A stretch of DNA of 64,000 nucleotides, taken from the NCBI RefSeq assembly GCF_022790535.1, contig NZ_LOHG01000010.1, forward strand, positions 142,273 through 206,272. The letters run 5' to 3'. The notes beneath the pieces were generated by a model. It was not told where the DNA came from and searched no databases. It worked only from the letters and a program-made list of their open reading frames with translations. The translations under genes and the position numbers were made by a program. The stretch's first letter is position 1. Every line of letters starts with the position of its first letter. This stretch comes from Pseudomonas maioricensis (GTDB lineage: Bacteria > Pseudomonadota > Gammaproteobacteria > Pseudomonadales > Pseudomonadaceae). This document shows positions 54,301-63,278 of the stretch, piece after piece.

Positions 54301-55218
54301 ATGAATCGCAATGACCTGCGCCGAGTCGATCTCAATCTGTTGGTGATTTTTGAAGCATTGATGTTTGAGCGCAATCTGACCCGGGTCGCGGAAAAGCTGT
54401 TCATGGGGCAGCCCGCCGTCAGTGCTGCGTTGTCTCGTTTGCGCGATCTGTTTGACGACCCGCTGCTATTGCGTAGCGGCCGCGGAATGGAGCCGACGGT
54501 GCGGGCGCTGGACATCCTCAAGGAAATCCAGCCAGCACTGGATACGATTTCCGGTGCGGTCAGTCGCGCCAAGGATTTCGATCCTTCAACCAGTTGTGAC
54601 GTATTTCGTATCGGCTTGTCCGATGACGCCGAGTTTGGTCTGCTGCCACCTTTGCTGCATCAACTGCGGGAAGAAGCGCCTGGCATCATCGTGGTGGTTC
54701 GGCGCGCCAACTACCTGTTGATGCCCGCATTGCTCGCGTCGGGAGAGATCTCGGTGGGCGTCAGCTATACCACCGATTTGCCCGCCAATGCCAAACGCAA
54801 GAAGTTACGCGACATCGATTGCAAGGTGCTGCGTGGAGATTCTCGCCCAGGTGCGCTGACGCTCGACGAGTACTGCGAACGGCCTCACGCAATGGTGTCG
54901 TTCTCCGGGGACCTGTCCGGCAACATCGATCTGGATCTGGCCAAAGTAGGGCGCACCCGCAAAGTGGTGCTGGGCGTGCCGCAGTTCAATGGCTTGCGTG
55001 CCTTGCTGGCAGGGACCGAACTGATCGCTACTGTGCCGGATTACGCTGCCTGTGCTCTGGTTGAAGGCTGCGCGTTACGTGCTGACGATCCGCCGTTCCC
55101 GATTGTCCCGGCCGAGTTGTCGATGGTCTGGAGCGGGGTGCACGACAATGATCCCGCTGAACGCTGGTTGCGCTCACGCGTCAGTCAGCACATGTCCAAA
55201 ACCCCTGACGTGAGTTGA
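54301..55218 (+). CDS. LysR-family regulator (NodD-like group)
   Basis: A 305-residue LysR regulator with the NodD-like start DLRRVDLNLLVIFEALMFER and the helix region RVAEKLFMGQPAVSAALSRL. The effector domain is of normal size. The 22-base palindrome 39 bases upstream of the ATG is a likely binding site. The DoxX-ABM-amidohydrolase-hydrolase operon starts 268 bases downstream on the same strand, and the porin gene diverges on the other side; either may be the target. Confidence 0.92.
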   Translation: MNRNDLRRVDLNLLVIFEALMFERNLTRVAEKLFMGQPAVSAALSRLRDLFDDPLLLRSGRGMEPTVRALDILKEIQPALDTISGAVSRAKDFDPSTSCDVFRIGLSDDAEFGLLPPLLHQLREEAPGIIVVVRRANYLLMPALLASGEISVGVSYTTDLPANAKRKKLRDIDCKVLRGDSRPGALTLDEYCERPHAMVSFSGDLSGNIDLDLAKVGRTRKVVLGVPQFNGLRALLAGTELIATVPDYAACALVEGCALRADDPPFPIVPAELSMVWSGVHDNDPAERWLRSRVSQHMSKTPDVS

Positions 55219-55228
55219 GACGGTCTAT

Positions 55229-55317
55229 GTGGGAGCTGGGCTTGCTCGCGATGAGGCTGGACGCGATTTACGTTAGATCGCGTCCAGCCTCATCGCGAGC
55301 AAGCTCAGCTCCCACAT
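55229..55317. repeat. REP palindrome
   Basis: Arms GTGGGAGCTGGGCTTGCTCG and the complement at the end, with an inner pair around GGCTGGACGCGAT. It lies between the LysR gene and the operon downstream, which suggests that the two are not one transcript. Confidence 0.9.
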
Positions 55318-55486
55318 GGCGGGTCGCTGTCTCGAACATCCCTGGCCGTGTTTTTGGGCACGGCTGATCCAATAAAGCACAAGCATTCAATTATCATTTA
55401 GCTTTAACGCGGCACTATCGAATCCAGAGTTGGCCAGTACATGCAGACCCGCTGTCTTGGCCATTTCCCAATTTCGTGGGTGCGTG

Positions 55487-55918
55487 ATGATTGATTCGAC
55501 ATTAGAAAATTTATCCCTTGAGAACCGGGCCCGCGACCTCGGTCTGCTGTTTCTCAGGATCACCGGCGCTGCTTTTCTCCTGGCCGTGCATGGCCTGCCC
55601 AAGCTGCTCGATTTCAACAACCAACTGACGCTTATCGAAGACCCGTTCCATATGGGCGCGCAGTTGACCCTGATTCTCGCGATCTTTGCCGAAGTCCTGT
55701 GCCCGCTGCTGATCGCGGCGGGGATCTTTGTGCGTCTTGCCTGCCTGCCCATTCTGTTCTTGTTGCTGGTTGCCCTCATCGTGGTCCACCCGGAGTGGAC
55801 GCTGGAGCAGGGTCAGTTCGGCTGGTTGCTACTGATCATTTTTACCTCTGTGTTTATCGCCGGGCCAGGACGGCTCGCGCTTAACGCACGTTTCAACGGA
55901 GTGGTTCGTTATGCCTGA
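55487..55918 (+). CDS. DoxX-family membrane protein
   Basis: A 143-residue inner-membrane protein with four hydrophobic helices (about residues 16-38, 55-75, 80-102, 108-130). The family motif LLFLRITGAAFLLAVHGLPK is complete. DoxX proteins occur with oxidoreductases and are linked to respiratory or sulfur redox reactions, but few are characterised. It overlaps the next gene by 8 bases, so translation is coupled. I chose the ATG at 55487. Confidence 0.88.
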   Translation: MIDSTLENLSLENRARDLGLLFLRITGAAFLLAVHGLPKLLDFNNQLTLIEDPFHMGAQLTLILAIFAEVLCPLLIAAGIFVRLACLPILFLLLVALIVVHPEWTLEQGQFGWLLLIIFTSVFIAGPGRLALNARFNGVVRYA

Positions 55919-56540
55919 TTCAAACTCTCTGGCCCAGGAAGCGGTCGTGGTCAACCAGCCAGCATTCAATGAGGTTGTGACGCTGGTGATCAAGCACCGC
56001 ATTCGCGCGGGTATGGAAGCTGATTACGAAGCGTGGTTGCGCCGCATTGTCGGGATCGCATCCGGATACCCAGGCCATTTGGGCGTCGACGTGATCCGCA
56101 GCAACTCGGGTGGCCTGCATTTGTTTACCTGCGTACTACGCTTTCATTCGACCGATGCCATGCAGCGCTGGCTGGATTCTGACGAGCGCAGCCAGTTGGT
56201 CAAAGAAGCCCATCCGATGCTCGCCGATGGCGACCAGACTGAAGTCAATCCGCACAACGAGTTCTGGTTTACGCCGGCGTCCGAAGCGTCCGCGCCGCAG
56301 CCGCCGCGCTGGAAACAAGCCTGCGTGACCTTTCTGGTCATCTGTCCGCTGACGCTGTTGATCCCATTGATCTGGGGCCCGGTTTTCGCTTTGAGTCCGC
56401 TGCTCGCCAACTACGTGGTGAGCACCGCATTGGTCACGGTGACCATCGTCTTGCTGGTTTGCTACGTGATGATGCCCGCCGCAACCCGGCTGTTTGCACC
56501 TTGGCTGAACGCCGCGCAGAAACAGCCTCCCATGGAGTGA
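55911..56540 (+). CDS. Membrane-anchored antibiotic-biosynthesis-monooxygenase domain protein
   Basis: A 209-residue protein. Residues about 18-110 are an ABM ferredoxin-like domain (VTLVIKHRIRAGMEADYEAW, GHLGVDVIRS), followed by two transmembrane helices at about 133-155 and 165-190, a combination known in a subset of bacterial ABM proteins. The topology would keep the ABM domain in the cytoplasm. It sits between DoxX and the amidohydrolase, with an 8-base overlap on the left and a 4-base gap on the right. A role in oxygenation or quinone handling at the membrane is inference. Confidence 0.88.
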   Translation: MPDSNSLAQEAVVVNQPAFNEVVTLVIKHRIRAGMEADYEAWLRRIVGIASGYPGHLGVDVIRSNSGGLHLFTCVLRFHSTDAMQRWLDSDERSQLVKEAHPMLADGDQTEVNPHNEFWFTPASEASAPQPPRWKQACVTFLVICPLTLLIPLIWGPVFALSPLLANYVVSTALVTVTIVLLVCYVMMPAATRLFAPWLNAAQKQPPME

Positions 56541-56544
56541 TGCG

Positions 56545-58530
56545 ATGAGCAATGACGATAAAGACCCCGATCAGGAACGCCGCCGCTTTCTGGCCAAAAG
56601 CACGTTGCTCAGCGCTGCTGCAGCGATCTTTCCCTCTTTCCCCTTCGCTGGCTATGCCGGTGCCTCTCAATACTCTGTCGAAGGAACTGCAATGAACGTC
56701 GAACTGATTCTCTATAACGGCCAACTGCATACTGTCGATCGTGAAAAACCCAAGGCCAGCGCCGTCGCCATCAGCGGTGGCCGCTTCGTGGCGGTTGGTA
56801 CCGATGCTGAAGTCATGGCGCTGCGGGGCAGTGCGACTCAGGTCATCGACCTGCAAAAACGCACTGTTATCCCGGGCCTCAATGACTCCCACCTGCACTT
56901 GATTCGTGGCGGGTTGAACTACAACCTCGAACTGCGCTGGGAAGGCGTGCCGTCACTGGCGGACGCGTTGCGCATGCTCAAGGATCAGGCTGACCGTACA
57001 CCGACCCCGCAGTGGGTGCGTGTAGTTGGCGGCTGGAACGAATTCCAGTTTGCTGAAAAACGCATGCCGACCCTGGAAGAACTCAATCAGGCAGCACCGG
57101 ATACCCCGGTTTTCGTCCTGCACCTCTACGACCGTGCTTTGCTCAACCGTGCCGCACTACGTGTGGCTGGCTACACCCGCAATACGCCAAACCCGCCGGG
57201 TGGCGAAATCGTTCGCGACTCCAATGGCGATCCGACCGGCATGCTGGTGGCCAAGCCCAACGCGATGATTCTGTACTCGACACTGGCCAAAGGGCCGAAG
57301 CTGCCGCTTGAGTATCAGGTCAACTCGACGCGGCAGTTCATGCGTGAACTCAATCGTCTGGGCGTCACCAGTGCGATCGATGCGGGCGGTGGTTTCCAGA
57401 ACTACCCGGATGATTACGCCGTCATTGAGCAGTTGGCCCGTGAGAAGCATTTGACGGTGCGCATTGCCTACAACCTGTTCACCCAGAAGCCGAAAGAAGA
57501 ACTGGCTGACTTCAAGAACTGGACCAGTTCGGTCAAGTTGCATCAGGGTGATGACTTCCTGCGTCACAACGGCGCCGGTGAAATGCTTGCGTTCTCGGCC
57601 GCAGACTTCGAAGACTTCCTGGAGCCACGCCCTGATCTGCCACCGGGTATGGAGCAGGATCTGGAACCCGTGGTCCGTCACCTGGTGGAGAATCGCTGGC
57701 CGTTCCGCCTGCACGCCACCTATGACGAATCCATTTCGCGGATGCTCGACGTATTCGAGAAGGTCAACCGCGAGATCCCGTTCAACAATCTGCCGTGGTT
57801 CTTCGACCATTGCGAAACCATCACGCCGAAAAACATTGAGCGCGTTCGTGCGCTGAATGGCGGTATCGCGATTCAGGACCGGATGGCTTTCCAGGGCGAG
57901 TACTTCGTCGAGCGTTACGGTTCAAAGGCGGCCGAACACACGCCGCCGATCAAGCGCATGCTGGCCGAGGGCGTTCCGGTCGGTGCCGGTACCGACGCCA
58001 CGCGAGTCTCCAGCTACAACCCATGGACGTCCCTGTACTGGATGGTCAGCGGTCGTACGGTTGGCGGGCTTGAGCTGTATCCAGAAGGCCTGTCACGTGA
58101 CACCGCGCTGGAGCTGTTCACTCACGGCAGCGCCTGGTTCTCTTCCGAGCAAGGCAAGAAGGGCATGATCAAAGTCGGCCAACTGGCTGACCTGGTGGCC
58201 CTGTCGGCAGATTACTTCAGCGTTGAAGAAGAGTCGATCAAGTGGATCGAATCGGTGCTGACAGTGGTTGACGGCAAGGTGGTGTACGGCAGCGGCGACT
58301 TCGAAAAACTCGCGCCGCCTCAGGTCCCGGTCCTGCCGGACTGGTCGCCGGTAGTCAAAGTGCCAGGTCACTGGCGCCCGAATTCGCCGCTGGTGGCGCA
58401 GGTTCACCAATGCAGCGGCCCTTGTGTCGTGCATTCCCACAGCCATGAGCGCGCGCGTATGTCCAGCGTACCGGTCAGCGACTTCCAGGGTTTCTGGGGC
58501 GCATTCGGCTGTTCATGTTTCGCATTCTGA
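56545..58530 (+). CDS. Tat-exported amidohydrolase (YtcJ-like)
   Basis: A 661-residue metal-dependent hydrolase of the amidohydrolase superfamily. The N-terminus has a twin-arginine signal (ERRRFLAKSTLLSAAAAIFP). The first metal motif is NDSHLHL (His116, His118), and the closing motif GTDATRVSSYNPW carries the distal Asp. The catalytic barrel is flanked by a beta-sandwich made from both ends, as in YtcJ. The C-terminal 60 residues include CSGPCVVHSHSHERARM, a Cys/His-rich tail that I have not seen as standard. GGAGTGATGCG precedes the ATG. Substrate unknown; an amide, formamide or imide is expected. Confidence 0.88.
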   Translation: MSNDDKDPDQERRRFLAKSTLLSAAAAIFPSFPFAGYAGASQYSVEGTAMNVELILYNGQLHTVDREKPKASAVAISGGRFVAVGTDAEVMALRGSATQVIDLQKRTVIPGLNDSHLHLIRGGLNYNLELRWEGVPSLADALRMLKDQADRTPTPQWVRVVGGWNEFQFAEKRMPTLEELNQAAPDTPVFVLHLYDRALLNRAALRVAGYTRNTPNPPGGEIVRDSNGDPTGMLVAKPNAMILYSTLAKGPKLPLEYQVNSTRQFMRELNRLGVTSAIDAGGGFQNYPDDYAVIEQLAREKHLTVRIAYNLFTQKPKEELADFKNWTSSVKLHQGDDFLRHNGAGEMLAFSAADFEDFLEPRPDLPPGMEQDLEPVVRHLVENRWPFRLHATYDESISRMLDVFEKVNREIPFNNLPWFFDHCETITPKNIERVRALNGGIAIQDRMAFQGEYFVERYGSKAAEHTPPIKRMLAEGVPVGAGTDATRVSSYNPWTSLYWMVSGRTVGGLELYPEGLSRDTALELFTHGSAWFSSEQGKKGMIKVGQLADLVALSADYFSVEEESIKWIESVLTVVDGKVVYGSGDFEKLAPPQVPVLPDWSPVVKVPGHWRPNSPLVAQVHQCSGPCVVHSHSHERARMSSVPVSDFQGFWGAFGCSCFAF

Positions 58531-58582
58531 TCAATAGCCATTACGGCAACGCTGACATTCTGAAACCTGAAGGAGTTATCCC

Positions 58583-59212
58583 ATGAGTACTGCTACCCCT
58601 TGGAAACGCTTGAACAAAGACGACGCGGTTGTTTTGCTGGTCGACCACCAGACTGGTCTGATCTCGCTGGTGCAGGATTTCCAGCCTAACGAGTTCAAGA
58701 ACAACGTGCTGGCACTGGCTGATCTGGCCAAGTTCTTCAAGCTGCCGACCATTCTGACCACCAGCTTTGAAAACGGTCCGAACGGCCCTATGGTTCCTGA
58801 GTTGAAAGAGCTGTTCCCGGACGCGCCGTACATTCCGCGTCCAGGCCAGATCAACGCCTGGGATAACGAAGACTTCGTCAAGGCAGTGAAAGCCACCGGC
58901 CGCAAGCAACTGATCATCGCCGGTGTTGTGACCGACGTATGTGTCGCTTTTCCGACCTTGTCGGCGCTGGCTGAAGGTTTTGAAGTGTTTGTCGTGACTG
59001 ACGCGTCGGGCACTTTCAACGAAACCGTGCAACAGGCTGCCTGGGCCCGCATGACGGCTGCCGGTGCGCAACTGGTGAACTGGTTCTCCGTAGCGTGCGA
59101 GCTGCAGGTTGACTGGCGTAACGATATGGAAGGCCTGGCGAACCTGCTGTCGCCACGCATTCCTAACTACCGCAACCTGATGAACAGCTACACAGCACTG
59201 ACTGCCAAGTAA
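58583..59212 (+). CDS. Isochorismatase-family hydrolase (YcaC-like)
   Basis: A 209-residue cysteine hydrolase. Asp21 in VLLVDHQTGLISL and the nucleophile Cys120 in IIAGVVTDVCVAFPT are the recognisable active-site residues; the segment IPRPGQINAWDNEDFVKAVK is typical of the YcaC subgroup. AAGGAG precedes the ATG. It is the last gene of the operon, 52 bases after the amidohydrolase, and is followed by a strong terminator. It may hydrolyse the product of the amidohydrolase. Confidence 0.93.
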   Translation: MSTATPWKRLNKDDAVVLLVDHQTGLISLVQDFQPNEFKNNVLALADLAKFFKLPTILTTSFENGPNGPMVPELKELFPDAPYIPRPGQINAWDNEDFVKAVKATGRKQLIIAGVVTDVCVAFPTLSALAEGFEVFVVTDASGTFNETVQQAAWARMTAAGAQLVNWFSVACELQVDWRNDMEGLANLLSPRIPNYRNLMNSYTALTAK

Positions 59213-59593
59213 GTTCGGCGGGTCAAAAAGGCGCCCCACCTCGGTGGGGCGCCTTTTTTTGTGCGGTAAATGCGGTCTCCCGCAGTGAAACAATGACACG
59301 GAACCGGCTTCAGCCGCCAAGGCGGCATCACTGACGATGAAGACGGACCGTACGGACCTCTTCGGCTGAAGCCGGTCCTGCGGGATAGCGCGGTCTATGT
59401 GGGAGCTGAGCAGATGGGTGATGGCGTGGGATCCATACAATCTCTGTGCATGGGCCGTCAGAAATACCGTCTTCCCCCTGTCAATTCGAGCGCTGCCCCG
59501 GATTCATTGTCTGTTGCTTAATAAGCACGGCCAAACAATCCCGCTCGATGCTATTCGTTGTTTTATAAGCGCATTGATCATTGAGGCTGCCCC
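59213..59593. repeat. Intergenic region: terminator and REP-like repeat
   Basis: A 381-base gap. After the terminator comes an imperfect palindrome at about 59302-59374 with arms ACCGGCTTCAGCCG and CGGCTGAAGCCGGT. The rest, up to the MFS gene, shows nothing recognisable. Confidence 0.7.
59229..59260 (+). terminator. Intrinsic terminator of the DoxX-YcaC operon
   Basis: Arms AGGCGCCCCACC and GGTGGGGCGCCT with a 2-base centre plus a run of seven T. A-run on the left side makes it partly bidirectional. Confidence 0.93.
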
Positions 59594-60814
59594 ATGAATT
59601 TTCGACATTACACGCTGGGTCGCCGGGGTTCTTTCTGGGTGGCTGCTGCGGTGGTCATGCACACGTTGTGGACCAGTGCGGCGCCTGCCATGACCTACCC
59701 GCTGTATGCCCGGGAATGGTCGCTGACACCGACCGTCACGACGCTGATCTTCGCAGTGTTCCCCATCGCTGTGGTGGCGACACTGATCGTGCTCGGTGAT
59801 TTGTCTGACTACATCGGACGGCGGGCTGCGATGCTGCTGGGGTTAGGGTCATCACTGCTGGGCGTGTTGCTATTCGCTGTCGCACCCGACGTGACCTGGC
59901 TACTGATCGGGCGGGCGTTCATGGGTGTCGGCGTCGGACTGTCTGCCGGGCCTTCAGCCGCTGCGGTGGTGGAGTTCAGTGCGCCGGGGCAGGCTAAACA
60001 GGCCGGTTCGATTACCACCGCAGCGCAGGCATTGGGGTTGGCCTCAGCGTTGATCCTCAGCGGCGCGTTGATTCAGTACGCGCCGCTGCCGACCCGCTTG
60101 AGTTTCCTGCTGTTAGTGCTGGTGTTGATTGCAACGCTGTTCGGTACCTGGTTCCTGCCCCGGCATACACGCGCAGAAAGCAGGCAGGCCTGGAAGCCGC
60201 GCTTGCCGAGCATCCATAAACCGCTGCGCAGGGTGTTTCTGGTGGCAGTCACCGCTGTGCTCAGCGGCTACTCACTGGGGGCAACGATGCTCTCGTTAGG
60301 GTCGCAGATTGCCCACGACCTGATCGGTTCCAGCAATGCATTGGTCAACGGCGCCGCTATTTCGGTGTTTGCGATTGTTACTGGCGCGACCGGTATTGTC
60401 GCGCGGCGCTTGTCTGCCCATATCGCGATCATCATTGGTGGTGCATTCGCCTGCATGGGCATGTTGTTGCTGATCCTCGCAACCTCCGACCATGCTCTGC
60501 TGGTCTTCCTGTTATCGAGCGCGAGCAGTGGTGTTGGCTATAGCCTGCTGTTCATGGGCGGCCTGAATCTGATCAACGCCCATGCACCGGCTCATCATCG
60601 GGCAGGCACTTTGTCTGCGTTGTTTTTGGTGGCGTATCTGATGCAGGGCGTGGTGGCGATGTCGCTGGGCAGGGCCGCGACACGCTGGGGCCTGGATCTG
60701 GCGATTGATGTAGGCTGTGCGGCACTCGCATTGTTGAGCCTGTTTGCGATTTTGCTGGTGGTCCTTGTGCGCAGGCCCGCCATCGCCAGCAGCGCCCAGC
60801 CATTGACACCTTGA
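59594..60814 (+). CDS. MFS transporter
   Basis: A 406-residue 12-helix major facilitator. The 2-3 loop reads LGDLSDYIGRRAAMLLG, and helix 4 reads GRAFMGVGVGLSAGPSAAAV. GAGGCTGCCCC before the ATG supports the start. It is 44 bases upstream of the fumarylacetoacetase-family gene and in the same direction, so the two are probably one unit for uptake and cleavage of an aromatic breakdown product or keto acid. Export cannot be excluded. Confidence 0.9.
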   Translation: MNFRHYTLGRRGSFWVAAAVVMHTLWTSAAPAMTYPLYAREWSLTPTVTTLIFAVFPIAVVATLIVLGDLSDYIGRRAAMLLGLGSSLLGVLLFAVAPDVTWLLIGRAFMGVGVGLSAGPSAAAVVEFSAPGQAKQAGSITTAAQALGLASALILSGALIQYAPLPTRLSFLLLVLVLIATLFGTWFLPRHTRAESRQAWKPRLPSIHKPLRRVFLVAVTAVLSGYSLGATMLSLGSQIAHDLIGSSNALVNGAAISVFAIVTGATGIVARRLSAHIAIIIGGAFACMGMLLLILATSDHALLVFLLSSASSGVGYSLLFMGGLNLINAHAPAHHRAGTLSALFLVAYLMQGVVAMSLGRAATRWGLDLAIDVGCAALALLSLFAILLVVLVRRPAIASSAQPLTP

Positions 60815-60858
60815 GATTACAGTGTGCTTGCGCCTATCTACTGACAAGGAATACCCCT

Positions 60859-61701
60859 ATGAAGCTGGTTCGTTTTGGTTTGCCGGGTGCTGAAAAACCG
60901 GGTCTGATCGACTCCAACGGTGATATTCGTGACCTCTCTGCTCACCTCGATGACATCGACGGCGCTGCACTTTCCAGCGAAAGCCTGTCGCGTTTGAGCG
61001 CGATCAATAGCGCGTCGCTGCCGTTGGTTGCTGTCGATGTGCGTGTTGGCCCACCCGTCAGTAAGGGCGGGCGGGTGATCTGCATCGGGCTCAATTACAC
61101 CGATCACGCCGCTGAAACCAATTTGCCGATCCCTGCCGAACCGGTGATGTTCCTCAAGGCTTGTCATCCTACCGGCGCCAACGACGATATTCGCTTGCCG
61201 ATCGGCTCGGTGAAGGCCGACTGGGAAGTCGAACTGGGTATCGTCATCGGTACTCAAGGGTTGTACATCGACAAAGCTGACGCCTTGAAGCACATCGCCG
61301 GTTACTGCGTGGTGAATGACTTTTCTGAGCGCAGTTATCAGATGGAGCGGGGCGGGCAGTGGACCAAAGGCAAGAGCTTCCCAGGCTTTGCGCCTGTTGG
61401 CCCTTGGCTGGTAACCACGGATGAAGTGGCTGATTCCGGCAAGCTGGCATTGTGGCTGGACGTTAACGGCACGCGCCATCAGGACGGCAACACGGCTAAC
61501 CAGATTTTCGATGTGGCGACTGTCGTGAGCTATGTGTCGCAGTTTATCGAGCTGGAGCCCGGCGACCTGATCTGCACCGGTACCCCCGCCGGGGTCGGGC
61601 TGGGCCACAAGCCTGAGCCGCTGTTTCTCAAACCCGGCGATGTGGTGACGCTGGGTGTCGAAGGGCTTGGGCAGCAGCGGCAGGTGATCAAGGCTTTTTG
61701 A
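60859..61701 (+). CDS. Fumarylacetoacetate hydrolase-family enzyme
   Basis: A 280-residue metal-dependent hydrolase or lyase. Metal ligands of the family are visible in ADWEVELGIVIG (Glu, Glu) and YCVVNDFSER (Asp); the loop RVICIGLNYTDHAAETN and the C-terminal GDLICTGTPAGVGLG are signatures. The length fits the group annotated as 2-keto-4-pentenoate hydratase, acylpyruvase or ureidoglycolate lyase, which cannot be told apart here. AAGGAATACCCCT precedes the ATG at 60859. It follows the MFS gene in an operon. Confidence 0.93.
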   Translation: MKLVRFGLPGAEKPGLIDSNGDIRDLSAHLDDIDGAALSSESLSRLSAINSASLPLVAVDVRVGPPVSKGGRVICIGLNYTDHAAETNLPIPAEPVMFLKACHPTGANDDIRLPIGSVKADWEVELGIVIGTQGLYIDKADALKHIAGYCVVNDFSERSYQMERGGQWTKGKSFPGFAPVGPWLVTTDEVADSGKLALWLDVNGTRHQDGNTANQIFDVATVVSYVSQFIELEPGDLICTGTPAGVGLGHKPEPLFLKPGDVVTLGVEGLGQQRQVIKAF

Positions 61702-61924
61702 CGTTGCCTGAAATGCGATTACCTTGGGGGAAATTCTGTGTTGGCCTGCAAACGCAAACCCCGGTAGGAGCGAATTTATTCGCGATGGGGGCGGTGCATC
61801 CGCAGCCTGTGTACGAGGCTTGCTCAGGACTCAGCCCTTGATGGGGCAGGCATGGGATGTCGTCGCTCATCGCGAGCAAGCTCAGCTCCCACAAGGGGAG
61901 CACATTTCACATCCGGTAAGTGGT

Positions 61925-63133
61925 TTAATTTCGAGCAATCAAAGCAGCAACAAAATCAGCCACTAAAGCCACCGCAATAGCCGACGCGGCGATCACGAAC
62001 AACATGACGTGGTGGCCGTCGTTGGCGTTGAAAATCACTGAATACCCATAACCGCCCAGCGCTTGAAACGTCGCAAAGGAAACGGTCGCACGGCTCCAGG
62101 CTACTTGCTGCTGGTCGTGGCGAGGTACCAGCTCGTGGATCCGGCCCAGCGCCAGTGGCACGATGCCGGGCGGGAACGAACCAATGATGATCGCCAGCAG
62201 CGCGAGCAGGGCGAAACTGCTGGTGCTGCACAACAACGCGACAGCCACTGCCTGTACTGCCAACACCACACGAATTGAGGTGCGCGCGCCCAGACGGTCC
62301 GCCAGAAAGCCATAGACCACTGGCCCCAGAATCGCCCCGACGCCGTACATGACCCAGATCACTGCACCGGCGTGCGCAGTAAGACCAAGCCCCCGCGTCA
62401 CGTAATCCACCAGAAATACCATCGCTGGTACCAGACCGATGGCCATCAGCGCGTATTGGCCGAACAACAGGTAGATCCCTGGATCCATGCGGCTGTGCTG
62501 CGTTTGATGGGGCTCCGGGTTTGAGGCCGACGCTGCTGCGGTAGCACTTACCGATGGCCAGCCGAACCAGCTGATTGCGGTCAGTGCGAGGGAAACCAGG
62601 CCCAGACCAATCCAGGCATCGCGCAAGCCCAGCGACAAAAGGAACGGTACCAGCGTGCCGGAACCGGCGATGCCGAGGCCGACGCCGATAAAGATTGCGC
62701 CGCTGGCCAGCCCCCGGCGAGCGACGGGCACGTGAGGAATCACGGTTGCGGCCACAACCACCATGATTGCGCCGCCCGCGATACCGGACAGCAAGCGCCA
62801 ACTGAAGAACCAGGCGAGGGACAGCGGGTAAGCGCACGCAAAGAACGAGGCGGTGGCAATCAGCATCATCAGCCGCAGTGAATGCCCGTTGGACAGTCGC
62901 GCGGCAATAGGGCGGCCGGTCAGCGCGCCGATCAGATAACCGATCAGATTGGCTGCGCTGAGATAAATCACATCCGATGCGGAGAACCACTGGGCGTGAA
63001 TCAACGAAGGAATCAACGGCGTATAGGCAAATCGCGCCAGGCCAATGCTGACCAGGCTGGCGCTAAGGCCCGCAAGAATATGCAGCCAGACGCTATTGCG
63101 CCGGGGTGCAAGGGTGTCAGTGGTGGTGTGCAT
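61925..63133 (-). CDS. YbfB/YjiJ-family MFS transporter
   Basis: A 402-residue MFS transporter. The start of helix 1, LAGLSASLVSIGLARFAYTP, and AANLIGYLIGALTGRPIAAR in helix 2 are the signature of the YbfB/YjiJ group. The ATG at 63133 has GGAAAGGA upstream; a longer frame would run through the regulatory region. It diverges from a LysR gene, across a perfect 12-base palindrome. Probably an exporter controlled by that regulator. Confidence 0.9.
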   Translation of the reverse strand: MHTTTDTLAPRRNSVWLHILAGLSASLVSIGLARFAYTPLIPSLIHAQWFSASDVIYLSAANLIGYLIGALTGRPIAARLSNGHSLRLMMLIATASFFACAYPLSLAWFFSWRLLSGIAGGAIMVVVAATVIPHVPVARRGLASGAIFIGVGLGIAGSGTLVPFLLSLGLRDAWIGLGLVSLALTAISWFGWPSVSATAAASASNPEPHQTQHSRMDPGIYLLFGQYALMAIGLVPAMVFLVDYVTRGLGLTAHAGAVIWVMYGVGAILGPVVYGFLADRLGARTSIRVVLAVQAVAVALLCSTSSFALLALLAIIIGSFPPGIVPLALGRIHELVPRHDQQQVAWSRATVSFATFQALGGYGYSVIFNANDGHHVMLFVIAASAIAVALVADFVAALIARN

Positions 63134-63220
63134 GGTGGAATGTCCTTTCCCATGAATTCTGGAAATTAAAGTGAGCACTGCAAAGTGCTTGGCTGCGTCC
63201 ATAGTAACGGCGATGATTGA

Positions 63221-63232
63221 TGCAATATTGCA
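63221..63232. promoter_or_regulatory. 12-base palindrome in the MFS/LysR divergent region
   Basis: TGCAATATTGCA, a perfect palindrome, lies 88 bases before the MFS start and 47 bases before the LysR start. TGCAAAAATGCA at 63253-63264 has the same outer bases. A LysR-type box is likely. Confidence 0.5.
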
Positions 63233-63278
63233 GTTAATTCTCTTGGCTAAGATGCAAAAATGCATCGCGGAGGCGTTT

